A stretch of 64,000 nucleotides of DNA from Xestospongia bergquistia (GCA_963965975.1 OZ014413.1:126501-190500); one strand, 5' to 3'; counted from the first letter of the stretch, positions 28,001 through 37,640 are shown. The notes: generated by a model from the letters alone, not told the origin. Made by a program: numbers and translations.

Positions 28001-28843
28001 TATTGCTGACCTCATCAGTACATTACTGATGAGGTTATATCACTGGTGTGATGATATTTATCCTGATAATGTTCGTATCGCTATTACTAATCTACTTGGT
28101 AATAACTGGTATTTGTTGACTAAACTGGATGAACCAGTTTGCAGTTCTAGTCAATCTTGTTGTTACATGTTTTGGAGCATGGTTGTGACATTGCTTCAAG
28201 ATGTAGAGGAAGAGGTAAGGAGTGCTATGTGCTGCAGTCTCAAGGAATTATTAATACAATCACAGACATCAGAAGGTATGTTTTTAACCACACTAACATT
28301 ATTGTCTATTCTATATATGTCTGTATGAAGAAATACTATGTCAATGTTTTATTGAAACGACCTTTTCATTTCATAGTTACATCATTCCAGGTGTCTTCAC
28401 TTTGTCAACAATCTACACTTCATAATGTTATTCTCCTAATACCCACTATCTATAAAGAAAAACTCATCTTTGCATTCTCCCTTCTGAGGTACCTTGCTGA
28501 AATGAATCCAAGCCAGACACCACGACCACCTCAGGATTCAGTTAGTTCACTCTTGTTTGAAGAAGACCAGACAAACTCGTATGTAGAACCAGTTCAACTG
28601 GTAGAGTACATTACTGATGCACTGCGTGTGATATTACCAATACTAGGTCCTGATGTATTGCCTGTCAAAGAGTTTATTAATAATGTTAAGATGTCATCAG
28701 TAAATGTCAATGTACAGACATCTTGTACACTTGGCTCACTACAAAGTCTCTGGTTACTAAGACCAGATGACTGTAGGATTAGATTGAGAACAAAGATATT
28801 TAGTAAATTAGTTACAGAAATATTTGACAGCACTATGAATTAG
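16059..28843 (+). CDS. THADA: THADA (tRNA 2'-O-methyltransferase regulator), complete
   Basis: The first part, 16,059-21,188, duplicates copy 1. A 5.2-kb intron (21,189-26,377) then leads in phase 0 to C-terminal exons at 26,378-26,565, 26,714-26,815, 26,866-27,132, 27,184-27,595, 27,642-27,763, 27,932-28,275 and 28,377-28,843 (stop). All these phases are consistent. Across the intron, FKAQFWP joins IRNSCTLLLSALIARVFGVK, a contiguous stretch in the family, followed by TSREFFARFP and the DUF2428-type region. THADA is an all-helical HEAT/ARM scaffold that, with FTSJ1 (yeast Trm732 with Trm7), directs 2'-O-methylation of tRNA position 32. Vertebrate THADA is about 1,950 residues; the exact length here was not summed. 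The large intron is unusual for this gene and hosts antisense genes. Confidence 0.9.
19154..19365. repeat. 25-bp minisatellite in a THADA intron (copy 2)
   Basis: This is the same array as at 5,945-6,130 with about one additional unit of about 25 bp. It is a convenient length marker separating the two duplicates. Confidence 0.9.
21387..21692 (-). CDS. Small N-terminally anchored PPxY protein 1 (copy 2)
   Basis: This is the duplicate of the gene at 8,149-8,454: 101 aa, differing at one residue (Ala for Thr in the hydrophobic N-terminus). It lies inside the large THADA intron on the opposite strand. A 121-bp MITE has inserted in its upstream intron at 21,786. The second-exon acceptor before ATG is conserved. 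It has the same two PPxY motifs. The function is unknown. By analogy with small PPxY membrane adaptors it might recruit WW-domain E3 ligases, but that is inference. Confidence 0.6.
   Translation of the reverse strand: MIPVGAIIAAIRFLMICIRQCVRSTEQLERPDEQPPRSDDMVQEKSQVTITLPSIAPHHEGAYPPHRDPPPPYSLAPKDVSPPLRDVSPPRYVTVTNQSKV
21786..21906. mobile_element. 121-bp TA-flanked MITE, present only in copy 2
   Basis: Terminal inverted repeats of about 20 bp start CCGTAAACGTCAAAATTTTT and are mirrored at the right end with one or two mismatches, flanked by TA on both sides. Copy 1 has the empty TATATATC site at about 8,555. TA duplication and ends suggest a Tc1/mariner-type non-autonomous element. It lies in the upstream intron of small PPxY gene 1, copy 2. 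Confidence 0.85.
22892..23345 (-). CDS. Small N-terminally anchored PPxY protein 2 (copy 2)
   Basis: This is the duplicate of 10,183-10,506 (coding 22,892-23,215, 107 aa). It is the same except that the last residue is Thr instead of Ile, which would weaken a PDZ-type C-terminus while leaving PPPPY intact. It lies antisense within the THADA intron. The upstream donor and acceptor pair is conserved. Confidence 0.6.
23900..24200 (-). pseudogene. Frameshifted member of the PPxY small-protein family
   Basis: Reading the minus strand from about 24,197, an anchor-like start (MIIISIGFIATAIS) is followed in another frame by CQDDRAQSQARQQH, which matches the Cys-Glu-Glu-Gln-Arg-Asp-Gln-Ser-Arg-Ala stretch of the genes at 24,782 and 25,655. 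The tail continues to a stop near 23,903 but lacks a clear PPxY. The frame break near 24,140 suggests a pseudogene; an unrecognised short intron is the alternative. Confidence 0.4.
24782..25036 (-). CDS. Small N-terminally anchored PPxY protein 3
   Basis: This 84-aa protein begins MIIIVPIGLIVRLITACIRSCEEQRDQ (hydrophobic anchor, then Cys-x-x-x-Cys), followed by an Arg-rich cytosolic-type patch, and ends with PQPPGYTVIAQQPPV, containing one PPxY motif (PPGY). An acceptor-like TTAG lies 3 bp before ATG, as in its relatives. It lies in a 906-bp tandem duplication with the gene at 25,655 and is antisense within the THADA intron. Unlike gene 2 it lacks the proline repeat. The function is unknown. 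Confidence 0.6.
   Translation of the reverse strand: MIIIVPIGLIVRLITACIRSCEEQRDQSRAHYLARRRRRHQRMASDVKIEEPHIGISMPYPVPHQQVIYPQPPGYTVIAQQPPV
25655..25939 (-). CDS. Small N-terminally anchored PPxY protein 4
   Basis: This 94-aa protein is the tandem duplicate of the gene at 24,782-25,036. Anchor, Cys pair, Arg-rich patch and the PPGYTVIAQQPPV block are conserved, but the stop is later, adding STNRTNYVQN. Most changes lie in the basic linker. An acceptor-like TTAG lies just upstream of ATG. It is antisense in the THADA intron and is the member nearest the THADA C-terminal exons. Confidence 0.6.
   Translation of the reverse strand: MIIIVPIGLIVRLITACVRSCEEQRDQSRARSQARERRRYQRMASDVKIEEPHIGISMPHPVPRQLVVYPQPPGYTVIAQQPPVSTNRTNYVQN
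26280..26365. repeat. 21-bp minisatellite near THADA intron end
   Basis: About four units of GATACCAATACCACTTAGACT end close to the acceptor of the exon at 26,378. No function is apparent; they lie where branch point and polypyrimidine signals should be. Confidence 0.85.
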
Positions 28844-28948
28844 ATTTATTTTTGCTTCAGTTGTATTAAGAAAACCTATTTTTTCAACTTGAAAATAGTA
28901 TAAAAACTAACAACTCAAAAGAAGACAATACATTTTATTGTGTGGCTC

Positions 28949-30112
28949 TCACACAAGTTTAAACGATTGAATACACTTATAAAATCCATCACTATCATAT
29001 TCTCCTTTTTTGGCTAAATAAACTTCAGTAAGAGATACACAACCAAAATCATAGTCCGCAAAGTTGTGCATTATTTCACGAGCATCAAACACATCTTTTT
29101 TGTATTTGTTAGGACCTCTTTCTTCACTGACATTTCTAAATTTGGTGTTCATCAAAGTAGCATGCAGTTTAATAGAAGGTCTTTTTTTATTACACTCAAC
29201 ATAGTCAGGAATTCTGGCTTCAAGTTCCATCTTTAATGTGTCAGCAAATTCTTGTAACCGCGGGGACCCATCCATGAGTTGTGCCTTAGCATAGAGTACA
29301 TTCACTCGAGAATAATCATCGTTCATACATTCTAGCCCTTTTAAATGGATCATAGCTGAAGTGGATCCTAACTTTAACTTAGCAACTTCAAGGCTTTCTT
29401 CAATAGCTTTTCTTGCCATGGCCTCTTCTTCAAAACTGAAAAGGTAAAAAACTGGAAGGGTCAGGTGAAGTTTTTGAGGTATTTGGAAGAGATTTTTATC
29501 AACTCCTTTTATTTTATGAAGGACATCTACTTTAAATGCCTCAAATGATTCCATAACTGACGCATAATTGAGACGAATTGCAACAAAATGTGTAATACCT
29601 TCTTTAAAGCGATTTGACCATATAATGACATCAATTCTTTGCTTTGCTGATGCTAAGGACCGTTTTGTATCACCTCTGATAACAACAGGTCCTAACTGGC
29701 CTGGTCTGGGTATTTTAAGGAGACATTTTGTATCACGTTCAATATTCATTTTAGTCTTAGCTTCTCGGCCAATTATATACTTGAAGAAAATGGATGGAAC
29801 AGCCATTAATATCTCATACTTGCCATTTGGTAATTGAACAATATCTTTTAATCCCTCTAATTCTTTTTCACATAATGGCTCATCTTCAATCTCTTCATTG
29901 GGAGCCAGAGGGTAAGGTTCATTATAACCACGTTGATCTGTACCTTGAGGTTGGTCAGGTAATCCTGTCATCTTTCTGAATTGTCGATCACCATATTTAA
30001 TAATAGTTGGTCTTAAAATATCTGTGTGACTCAATGGAGACGAAATATATTGTGCTACGTCTTCTCTTTGTGATTTACTAGCCATGTTGGAATAGAACCG
30101 CACCTTTGACAC
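28949..30112 (-). CDS. ASCC1: ASCC1 (activating signal cointegrator 1 complex subunit 1)
   Basis: This single open frame of 387 aa has no introns. A KH domain (about residues 90-155: VPSIFFKYIIGREAKTKMNIE...LLKIPRPG) is followed by an AKAP7-like 2H-phosphoesterase domain with the two diagnostic H-x-T motifs, KLHLTLP near residue 215 and KLHATLMNT near residue 317, plus ECMNDDYSRVNVLYAK. This is the ASCC1 arrangement and length; ASCC1 works with ASCC3 helicase in alkylation-damage repair and has RNA-ligase/phosphodiesterase-like folds. The KH loop is GREA, lacking the last Gly of GxxG. ATG at 30,112 gives MSKVRFYSN; a second ATG at 30,085 (MASKSQ) is also possible. Its stop is 105 bp from that of THADA, tail to tail. 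Confidence 0.93.
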   Translation of the reverse strand: MSKVRFYSNMASKSQREDVAQYISSPLSHTDILRPTIIKYGDRQFRKMTGLPDQPQGTDQRGYNEPYPLAPNEEIEDEPLCEKELEGLKDIVQLPNGKYEILMAVPSIFFKYIIGREAKTKMNIERDTKCLLKIPRPGQLGPVVIRGDTKRSLASAKQRIDVIIWSNRFKEGITHFVAIRLNYASVMESFEAFKVDVLHKIKGVDKNLFQIPQKLHLTLPVFYLFSFEEEAMARKAIEESLEVAKLKLGSTSAMIHLKGLECMNDDYSRVNVLYAKAQLMDGSPRLQEFADTLKMELEARIPDYVECNKKRPSIKLHATLMNTKFRNVSEERGPNKYKKDVFDAREIMHNFADYDFGCVSLTEVYLAKKGEYDSDGFYKCIQSFKLV

Positions 30113-30452
30113 GTCCTCTCACTCCCGCACTAACATGATAGTAACCGCCCAGTGATAGCTTGATTGTTCTTTCATCTTTCAAGTTATATATGAAATTTAT
30201 AGGTATATAGCTGTTTGAAAATTCCTCTAATGGCAGGTATTTTACTTATCTCTTAAAGACAATAATGCTATATATAAGCAGGACCACACAGATTACAAGA
30301 TTAATACCGGTCTCTTTGACTATAGTATGTCTGATGTAAATTGAATATGATCACATTCTTTCAAAATTCGATGCCCATAATGACATCAATGTCCCACTGT
30401 ATCCGCTGTGAACTGCTGTGATACCAGAGAAATTCGATCTTTACTGTAATCG

Positions 30453-30742
30453 ACATCTCTTACAATATCTTAGTTATTCTATAAATGCTTCATGTGAATG
30501 ATTATTTAAGGGAGACAAACAAGAAACAACAAATTAGAAATGTTTTAAAATCTTGGAAACCTCCCAATGATACTGAAACAATTGAATTAATAAAGAATTG
30601 TCAACATATTAGGATAGTATTTATGGATAACTTTTACATATCTGAAACAGAGAGGAACTTTCCTTTAGCTTTTGAAATGTCCGTATATTATCAACAGAAC
30701 TTCTTATTACAAAAAAATCAATACAAAATGATCATCACTTAA
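30453..30742 (+). pseudogene. GT14 glycosyltransferase pseudogene with internal deletion
   Basis: The sequence matches the array genes from HLLQYL through QQNFLLQ, with stops (a TAG after the first residues and TGA for the Arg codon of the CERLF segment), then jumps to a tail resembling the KKSIQNDH end of the genes at 55,635 and 57,438. About 900 bp of the catalytic domain is missing. The 3' flank (30,743-31,060) matches the flanks after 56,981 and 58,784, so a deletion or unequal exchange joined one gene's 5' part to another's tail. Confidence 0.85.
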
Positions 30743-31070
30743 ATTACTAATTTTTTAGATTTTTGTAGGACTATTACTTTTTATTTTGTTTATTATTTAA
30801 TTCGAAATTTAGTTTCAATGAAACAGTATACCCTCAATTATTGTACGAGTACAATCAGTTTTTGTCTATTATCTCATAATTATCAAATATTGTGGTTTAT
30901 ATTCATGCTGTTACTTTAAATGAACTGAAAGATGATACAGTCTCGTTATTAGATTTTCCTCCAAGGAGCCACACCCACTGCAAACAAATTAATAATTAGT
31001 TTTAGTCATATCTATTACGGAACTCACCCAGGTGGCTGATTTCTCTTGTTTATAACAATGACAACGTGCC

Positions 31071-32573
31071 ATGTCAGGTATGACTCTAATTTCTAAGTAT
31101 TGTATATATTAATTAATATTTATAATTATAGAGGTAAGACAGTTTGTTTTGAGGTGTATTCTTTTAGCTTGTCTTATCGTTCTCACCTTGTATCTAATAT
31201 TTATTAAGTATGCCACTCCTCTTGTTAGTCCAATTTCAACTGTTCTACCGGTATTTGCTGAAACTGATCATATCAATACCATCTCTGAAACTGATCATAA
31301 CAATACCATCTCTGAAACTGATCATAACAATACCATCTCTGAAACTGATCATAACAATACCATCTATGAAAACACAGTTAAATGTAGTACTCCTAAATTC
31401 TATCCACAAGTACATCTCTTACAATATCTCACCCCTTCAATGAATTCATCTTGTAAACGATTATTTAAAGGAGATAAGAAAGAAAGACGAAGAATCCGTA
31501 AGATTTTAAAGTCTTGGAAACCACCTACTGACAAAGAAACAATGAACTCCTTGACAAATTGCTCGTTAACCAAGACAGATTTTTTGGATAACTTTTACAT
31601 ATCTGAAACAGAGAAGAACTTCCCTTTAGCTTTTCAAATGCTTTTATTTTATCAACAGAACTTCTTACTACAACATATTCGTCTACTCAAGTACTTGTAT
31701 CGTCCACATAACATATACTGTATTCATGTTGATAAAAAATCTCCAAAATGGTGGACAGATGGATTGAGACAATTTACAAAGTGTTTCAATAACATCTTTA
31801 TATCTACAAAACAAGTACATATTATTTATACATCAGTATCAATATTAGATGCTCATTTAAGTTGTTTAAAAGATCTTGTAAATGTCACAACAGATTGGAG
31901 ATATGTTATAACTCTCAACTCACCAGAGATACCTCTAGTCACTAACAAAGAAATGGTAGATACCCTCATAAAAATGAATGGCACTAATATCATGTCAGCT
32001 GGTGTAGATGCTTTGAATAAAAAGAATAAAATTCCATACAAGTGGATATGGCATAAGCAAGTAAGGAAAGAAAGTGGTGCTCATTTAACTACGTCTCAAC
32101 TAGGTCCTATACCATATAATCTGACTGTATACAAGTCAGCATCATCTGTTAACAGTGCAATGAGTAGAGACTTTGTCAAATTCATAGTTACTGATAAGAG
32201 AGCATTAGCTCTAAGAGAGCGTCTTCAATATGTTCATTCTGCTGAAGAATTCTTTTTTGTTACTTTGAATTATTTAAAAGATGCTCCTGGTAATCGTCAT
32301 ACAATAAAAAAAGGTATGACTATGCCTGCTGTAACAACACCAATTTGGCAATATCATCGTAAAAAATCAGAGTGTCTTGAGAGACATTTTGTACATAACA
32401 TTTGTATAGTTAGTGTTAGTGATCTACCATATTTGAAGAGACTTACAAATCTCTGGTTCTTTAACAAGTATCGTATTGACTATGATCATGTAGTAATGGA
32501 TTGTATGGAAGAACTGTTATTAAAGAAACATTTTAAAGAATATGAAGTAGACTGTATTAATGACAGATATTAG
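31071..32573 (+). CDS. GT14 (core-2/I-branching type) glycosyltransferase, array gene 1
   Basis: Two exons: a 7-nt coding microexon ATGTCAG (31,071-31,077) and 31,132-32,573, joined in phase to give MSEVRQFVLRCILLACL..., 482 aa. Without the microexon no ATG precedes the membrane segment. Layout: short cytosolic tail, signal-anchor helix (about residues 10-27), stalk with four 9-residue repeats of the ETDHNNTIS type, then the catalytic domain (FPLAFQMLLFYQ..LLQHIRLLKYLYRPHNIYCIHVD; WRYVITLNSPEIPLVTNKEMV; HSAEEFFFVTLN, the last containing the family's catalytic Glu). GT14 enzymes add beta-1,6-GlcNAc branches to glycans in the Golgi; donor and acceptor here are not proven. Confidence 0.85.
31258..31370 (+). 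repeat. 27-bp coding minisatellite in the stalk of GT14 gene 1
   Basis: Four 27-bp units encode ETDHINTIS / ETDHNNTIS / ETDHNNTIS / ETDHNNTIY. Three units contain an N-N-T sequon. The gene at 57,360 and the pseudogene at 59,107 have one unit each, so the array expanded here. Confidence 0.95.
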
Positions 32574-33088
32574 ACACTGTAATAATATTATCATATTATT
32601 TTAGTTTGTGAGATGAAAAATGTAGAGGATATCAAATTATCATTTTTTTTCCTACTAATTGTGAATAATTTTTATATTAATGCATCTTAGAGAGCTATAA
32701 GTCTCCATATACATATGTCCTTGATCATTCAGCATGTACATTTCTCAGGCTACTGATTTAGTTACTGATCTTGTTATTTTTGTCTATTGGCTATTGATCT
32801 TAAGTTGTTTGTTATTATCACTACAATTCTTTCTTGTCTTGTGAAGGAATTATTTAAATGCAAGAAATTTACACTAGATTTGTCGTCTAGATTGATATTA
32901 TTATAAAGAATGTTATAAATAAAATTGATTATGAATATATTGGATAATTTAAATATAATCTGCCACGCCCTTGTTATTGTGCGACATCTATTAAAAATCT
33001 GCCACGCCCTTACTATTGTGCGGTGTCTGATCAAATGTTTTGTTGATTATTCGATAACTGATAAGCTCCACTTCCGTGTCATCTTGCT
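32574..33088. other. Spacer between GT14 genes
   Basis: AT-rich 3' flank with no gene seen. Much of it is repeated after the genes at 33,089 and 43,713 (the GTTTGTGAGATGAAAAATGTAG string and the CTGCCACGCCC boxes near 32,960 and 33,000). Confidence 0.6.
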
Positions 33089-34405
33089 ATGTTATTCAAA
33101 TTAAAACGATATGGTATTGTTAGTGCAATAATAATTATCGCTTTTTATTTTATATTCAAGATGAATGGTAGAAATTCCTTACCACAGTCTAAGGATACTA
33201 ACTGTGTTGCTCCAAAATTCTATCCACAAGTACATCTATTACAATATCTTAATCCTTCTATAAATGCTTCATGTGAACGATTATTTAAGGGAGACAAACA
33301 AGAAAGACAACATATTAGAAATGTTTCAAAATTTTGGAAACCTCCTAATGATACTGAAACAATTGAATTAATAAAGGATTGTCAATATATTAGGTTAGAA
33401 TTTATAGAAAACTTTTACATATCTGAAACAGAGAGGAACTTTCCTTTAGCTTTTGAAATGCCAATATATTATCAACAGAACTTTTTACTACAACATATTC
33501 GTCTACTCAAGTACTTGTATCGTCCACATAACATATACTGTATTCATATTGATAAAAAATCTCCAAAATGGTGGAAAGATGGATTGAGACAATTTACAAA
33601 GTGTTTCAATAACATCTTTATATCTACAAAACAAGTACATGTTATTTATGGATCAGTATCAATATTAGATGCTCATTTAAGCTGTTTAAAAGATCTTGTT
33701 AATGTCACAGCAGATTGGAGATATGTTATAACTCTCAACTCACCAGAAATACCTCTAGTCACTAACAAAGAAATGGTAGATACCCTCATAAAGATAAATG
33801 GTGCTAATATCATATCTACAGGCAAACATGTTCGTGATGTGTCCAATAACACCAATATGCTTGAATACGGGTGGCTTTATTATAAGCATAATGTGAGAGG
33901 ACATCAGGTAAGACTCGAGCTCACTCACTCTCCACTAGGTCCTATACCGTATAATCTGACTGTATACAAGTCAGCATCATCTGTTAACAGTGCAATGAGT
34001 AGAGACTTTGTCAAATTCCTACTAACTGATAAGAGAGCATTAGCTTTAAGAGAACGTCTACAATATGTTCTTGCTGCTGAAGAATTTTTTTTTGTTACTT
34101 TGAATGAATTAAAGGATGCTCCTGGTAATCATCATAAAATAAAGAAAGGTATGACCATACCTGTTATAAGAAGGGCAATATGGCAGTTTCATCGTAAGAA
34201 ATCAGAGTGTCTTAAGAAGTATTTTGTACATAACTTTTGTATAGTTAGTGTTAGTGATCTACCATATTTGAAGAGTCTTACAAATGTCTGGTTCTTTAAC
34301 AAGTATCGTATTGACTATGACTATGTAGTAATGGATTGTATGGAGGAACTGTTATTAAAGAAACATTTTAAAGAATATGAAGTAGACTGTATTAATGACA
34401 GATAA
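33089..34405 (+). CDS. GT14 glycosyltransferase, array gene 2
   Basis: Single exon of 438 aa with its own ATG: MLFKLKRYGIVSAIIIIAFYFIFK, a cytosolic basic tail plus signal anchor, then a short stalk and the GT14 domain. It has the shared central block (LLKYLYRPHNIYCIHID through NSPEIPLVTNKEMVDTLIK), a distinctive loop (STGKHVRDVSNNTNMLEYGWLYY) and a C-terminal RRAIWQFHRKKSEC segment. The catalytic-Glu segment reads LAAEEFFFVTLNEL. Type II Golgi topology is inferred. The N-terminus differs from that of gene 1 although the catalytic domains are almost the same. Confidence 0.85.
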   Translation: MLFKLKRYGIVSAIIIIAFYFIFKMNGRNSLPQSKDTNCVAPKFYPQVHLLQYLNPSINASCERLFKGDKQERQHIRNVSKFWKPPNDTETIELIKDCQYIRLEFIENFYISETERNFPLAFEMPIYYQQNFLLQHIRLLKYLYRPHNIYCIHIDKKSPKWWKDGLRQFTKCFNNIFISTKQVHVIYGSVSILDAHLSCLKDLVNVTADWRYVITLNSPEIPLVTNKEMVDTLIKINGANIISTGKHVRDVSNNTNMLEYGWLYYKHNVRGHQVRLELTHSPLGPIPYNLTVYKSASSVNSAMSRDFVKFLLTDKRALALRERLQYVLAAEEFFFVTLNELKDAPGNHHKIKKGMTIPVIRRAIWQFHRKKSECLKKYFVHNFCIVSVSDLPYLKSLTNVWFFNKYRIDYDYVVMDCMEELLLKKHFKEYEVDCINDR

Positions 34406-35870
34406 TAGACCCAATAATAATATTATCATAGTATTTTAGTTTGTGAGATGAAAAATGTAGAGGATATCAATTATCACTTTTTTCTATTAATTGTGAATAA
34501 TTTTTATATCAATACATCTTAGAGAGCTATAAATTTGTGCCCTTGATCATTCAGCTTGTATGCTTCTTTCTCAGTCTACTGATCTAGTTACTGATCTGGT
34601 TATTCCAGTTTATTGGCTTTTGATCTCAGGTTGTCTGTTGTTATCACTACAATTCTTTCTGGTCTTGTGAACGAATTATTTAAATGCAAGAAATGTACAC
34701 TAGATTTATCTTCAAATTTATTAAATGTAGATTGATATTATTATAAATAATTATACTGACAAAATTGATTATGAATATTGAATTCTGCCACGCCCTTTTA
34801 TTTAGACGCAAACCTTATATTTCAGAATATTCTAGAATAGTTTGAAGAAGTACTAGTTCTTCAAACATGTCCAACGGTATGGATGGACTGTTTTTACGAG
34901 GCTTAGGTTCAACTCTCCTGTTCGTGGGGAAAAAGAGGTAGGCATCGCCCTGCATACGTTCTGAGATGTGTCTACCGTAAGGGCATAAATTTGATTTAAT
35001 TTCGCTGTATTCGTGGGTTGTTGTTTTATCACGAAATTTAACTTTTATTCCACCCACGCACAATCACGCAAAAGAATCCTGTTAGCTACTTCTTTCTCTT
35101 TTACAATGAAGTACTTCTCCGTCAACTGTCTCCCAGATTTTCTTGTATATATGGTACCCTCTCTCCATGAATTCATAGGAATAGCTAGCCACACGTGTCT
35201 GATACCACATCCTTTAATTAATACTTCACACCAACTAAACACGAAAGTTAATACCCACGAAATTTAAATAATAAAGCAAAATTTTAAAAACACGAAAATT
35301 TAAATCCTACAAAATTTGTACCCTTACGGTATGTATGCTTCGGGCAGATTTTATGAGCAATAGTAAACCACACTACATGCCAACATAAGTCAAGTTTAGC
35401 CAGGCGTTGCTGTGACCCTTCAGGAAGCGTCTATGGACAAGTGTAATAGGACTCTTACAGCCGTCAATATTCTTGCAGGCCATAATAGAAACGCCTCGTT
35501 CCACGTGAGTCGACGATGTCTAGTAAAGCTGCTTGAATCTCTTGTCTTAAAGAAGTATGTGGTTTCTAGGCAGTGCTAGTTACAGAAGATGATCTATGCT
35601 ACAGTTCGAATGATCATTGCCAGTATCACATCCAACACATATCACTACAATCAATTTGCGGTTTTCACTCTCTTAACACATGCTTCAGTTCTAGACATAA
35701 ATCCGCACTCCTGCTGTGCGAGTCTTATATGTGCTTGTCCCCGGACCCTTCTCTATGTGAAGGTCCAGCAAACGCAGACTAATGTAGGGAACAGGTATTT
35801 GAACTTGCCCGGTTAATATTTTGAAATTACGCATGCGTATTTCGAAATTTGTCAACGATTATCCACAGCA
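34406..35870. other. Flank between GT14 genes 2 and 3
   Basis: Apart from the MITE at 34,975 I find no supported gene. The stretch is paralogous to 44,601-45,698 (shared strings TATTTCAG.ATATTCTAGAATA, TCAAACATGTCCAAC, GATCATTGCCAGTATCACATCC) and partly to 54,970-55,630, so it is the upstream region of the MPAMYF-type GT14 genes and likely carries their promoter. Confidence 0.55.
34975..35329. mobile_element. 355-bp TA-flanked MITE (CCGTAAGGG family)
   Basis: Ends are inverted (CCGTAAGGGcATAAATTT at the left, AAATTTGTACCCTTACGG at the right) with TA on each side. The inside is full of short CACGAAATTT-type strings and matches the element at 49,163-49,580. The homologous region near 45,178 lacks it, so it inserted after that duplication. 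Confidence 0.85.
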
Positions 35871-37214
35871 ATGCCCGCCATGTACTTCCCTTTCTTTCGT
35901 GCTGGAGGCAGAAGGAGATTAGCCAATGGATTGTTAGTTTTAGCCGGAGTGTCAGTAGTAACTACATGTATCGTTTTCTCGAAGTTAATTAATTTGGATT
36001 TAAAAACAAGACATGTTTGTTTCACCGCTCCAGTGTTGTATCTACGAAGAACTCCATTAATCGATCCGGCGATCAACGCGTCTTGTCAACGATTATTTGA
36101 TGGAGATAAAAACGAAGCACAGCGTATTAGACGATTTTTAAAATCTTGGATACCTCCAAATGATGTTGAAACTATTGAGTCAATCAGGGAGTGCCAATGT
36201 ATTAAGACGGATTTTATGGATAAATTTTACATATCTGAAACAGAGAGGAACTTTTCTTTAGCTTTTCAAATGCCCATATATTATCAAAAGAACCTCCTAC
36301 TACAACATATTCGTCTACTCAAGTACTTGTATCGCCCACATAACATATACTGTATTCATATTGATAAAAAATCTCCAAAATGGTGGACAGATGGATTGAG
36401 ACAATTTACAAAGTGTTTCAATAACATCTTTATATCTACAAAACAAGTACGTGTTGTTTATGGATCAGTGTCAATATTAGATGCTCATTTAAGCTGTTTA
36501 AAAGATCTTGTTAATGTCGCAGTAGATTGGAGATATGTTATAACTCTCAACTCACCAGAGATACCTCTAGTCACTAACAAAGAAATGGTGGATACCCTCA
36601 TAAAGATGAATGGTACCAACATCATGACTGTTTATGATGATGTGTTTACTGAGAAAGGTAACGCATATAAATGGTTATGGCATAAACAAATTGTTGATAG
36701 ATATTATCATATAAGATACATAGGATCTGAACTAGGTCCTATACCATATAATCTGACTGTATACAAGTCAGCAGAATCTGTTAACAGTGCAATGAGTAGA
36801 GACTTTGTCAAATTCATAGTTACTGATAAGAGAGCATTAGCTTTAAGAGAACGTCTAGAATATGTTAATGCTGCTGAAGAATTCTTTTTCGCTACCTTAA
36901 ATAAAATGGAAGATGCTCCTGGCAATCATCATATGTTAAAGAAAAATGTCTACATGCCTACTGTATCAAGAGCATTTTGGAACATTTACCCTAAGAAAAC
37001 AGAATGTATTGAAAGGTATTTCATTCATAGTATCTGTATACTTAGTGTTAGTGATCTTCCATACTTGAAGAGTGTTAAAGATACATGGTTTTTTAACAAG
37101 TATCATATTGACTATGATCATGTAGTAATGGATTGTATGGAGGAACTGTTATTAAAGAAACATTTTAGAGAGCATGCAATAGATAATGGTTCACTTGTTA
37201 ATTTTGATTTTTAG
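35871..37214 (+). CDS. GT14 glycosyltransferase, array gene 3 (MPAMYF type)
   Basis: Single exon, 447 aa, ATG in the context AGCAATGCCCGCCATG. The N-terminus MPAMYFPFFRAGGRRRLANG is followed by a hydrophobic anchor (LLVLAGVSVVTTCIVFSKL). The stem is short, then NASCQRLFDGDKNE and the GT14 domain with the shared central block. Its loop is TVYDDVFTEKGNAYKWLWHKQIVD and the C-terminal part is RAFWNIYPKKTECIERYF. The catalytic-Glu segment reads NAAEEFFFATLNKM. Close relatives are at 45,699 and 55,635. Confidence 0.85.
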   Translation: MPAMYFPFFRAGGRRRLANGLLVLAGVSVVTTCIVFSKLINLDLKTRHVCFTAPVLYLRRTPLIDPAINASCQRLFDGDKNEAQRIRRFLKSWIPPNDVETIESIRECQCIKTDFMDKFYISETERNFSLAFQMPIYYQKNLLLQHIRLLKYLYRPHNIYCIHIDKKSPKWWTDGLRQFTKCFNNIFISTKQVRVVYGSVSILDAHLSCLKDLVNVAVDWRYVITLNSPEIPLVTNKEMVDTLIKMNGTNIMTVYDDVFTEKGNAYKWLWHKQIVDRYYHIRYIGSELGPIPYNLTVYKSAESVNSAMSRDFVKFIVTDKRALALRERLEYVNAAEEFFFATLNKMEDAPGNHHMLKKNVYMPTVSRAFWNIYPKKTECIERYFIHSICILSVSDLPYLKSVKDTWFFNKYHIDYDHVVMDCMEELLLKKHFREHAIDNGSLVNFDF

Positions 37215-37233
37215 TTATTACAATAGTTTAGCA

Positions 37234-37640
37234 TGATTGGCTATAGAAGCAATTCACATTGTAACAACATTAACTTGATGGTCTTCGACTAGAGGAGGAG
37301 TCTATACGACCACTAACAGGAGTTCATGGCTTTTTTATAGAAGCAATGCACATTGTAATGACATTAACTTGACAGTCTTCGACTAGAGGAGGAGTCTATA
37401 CGACCACTAACAGGAGCTCATATCTTTTTTATAGAAGCAATTCACATTGTAACAACATTACCTTGATGGTCTTCGACTAGAGGAGGAGTCTATACGACCA
37501 CTAGTCTAACAGGAGCTCATATCTTTTTTATAGAAGCAATGCACATTGTAATGACATTAACTTGACAGTCTTCATAACCAAACGATCTGATGTATAACAA
37601 GCCACCGGAGGAAGTGTTTATATGACCACTAACGGGAACT
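37234..37640. repeat. About 92-bp minisatellite upstream of ATP7
   Basis: Four degenerate units containing ATAGAAGCAATGCACATTGTAA, then CTTCGACTAGAGGAGGAGTC, then TATACGACCACTAACAGGAG. It lies between GT14 gene 3 and the ATP7 start. A related, longer array is at 47,062-47,865 before the ATP7 pseudogene. The stretch to 37,784 holds no gene and should contain the ATP7 promoter. Confidence 0.9.

Noticed and set aside
36707-36925. 72-aa minus-strand open frame repeated within several GT14 genes
   Set aside because: It is the antisense shadow of the conserved GT14 coding block and recurs only because the genes are paralogous.
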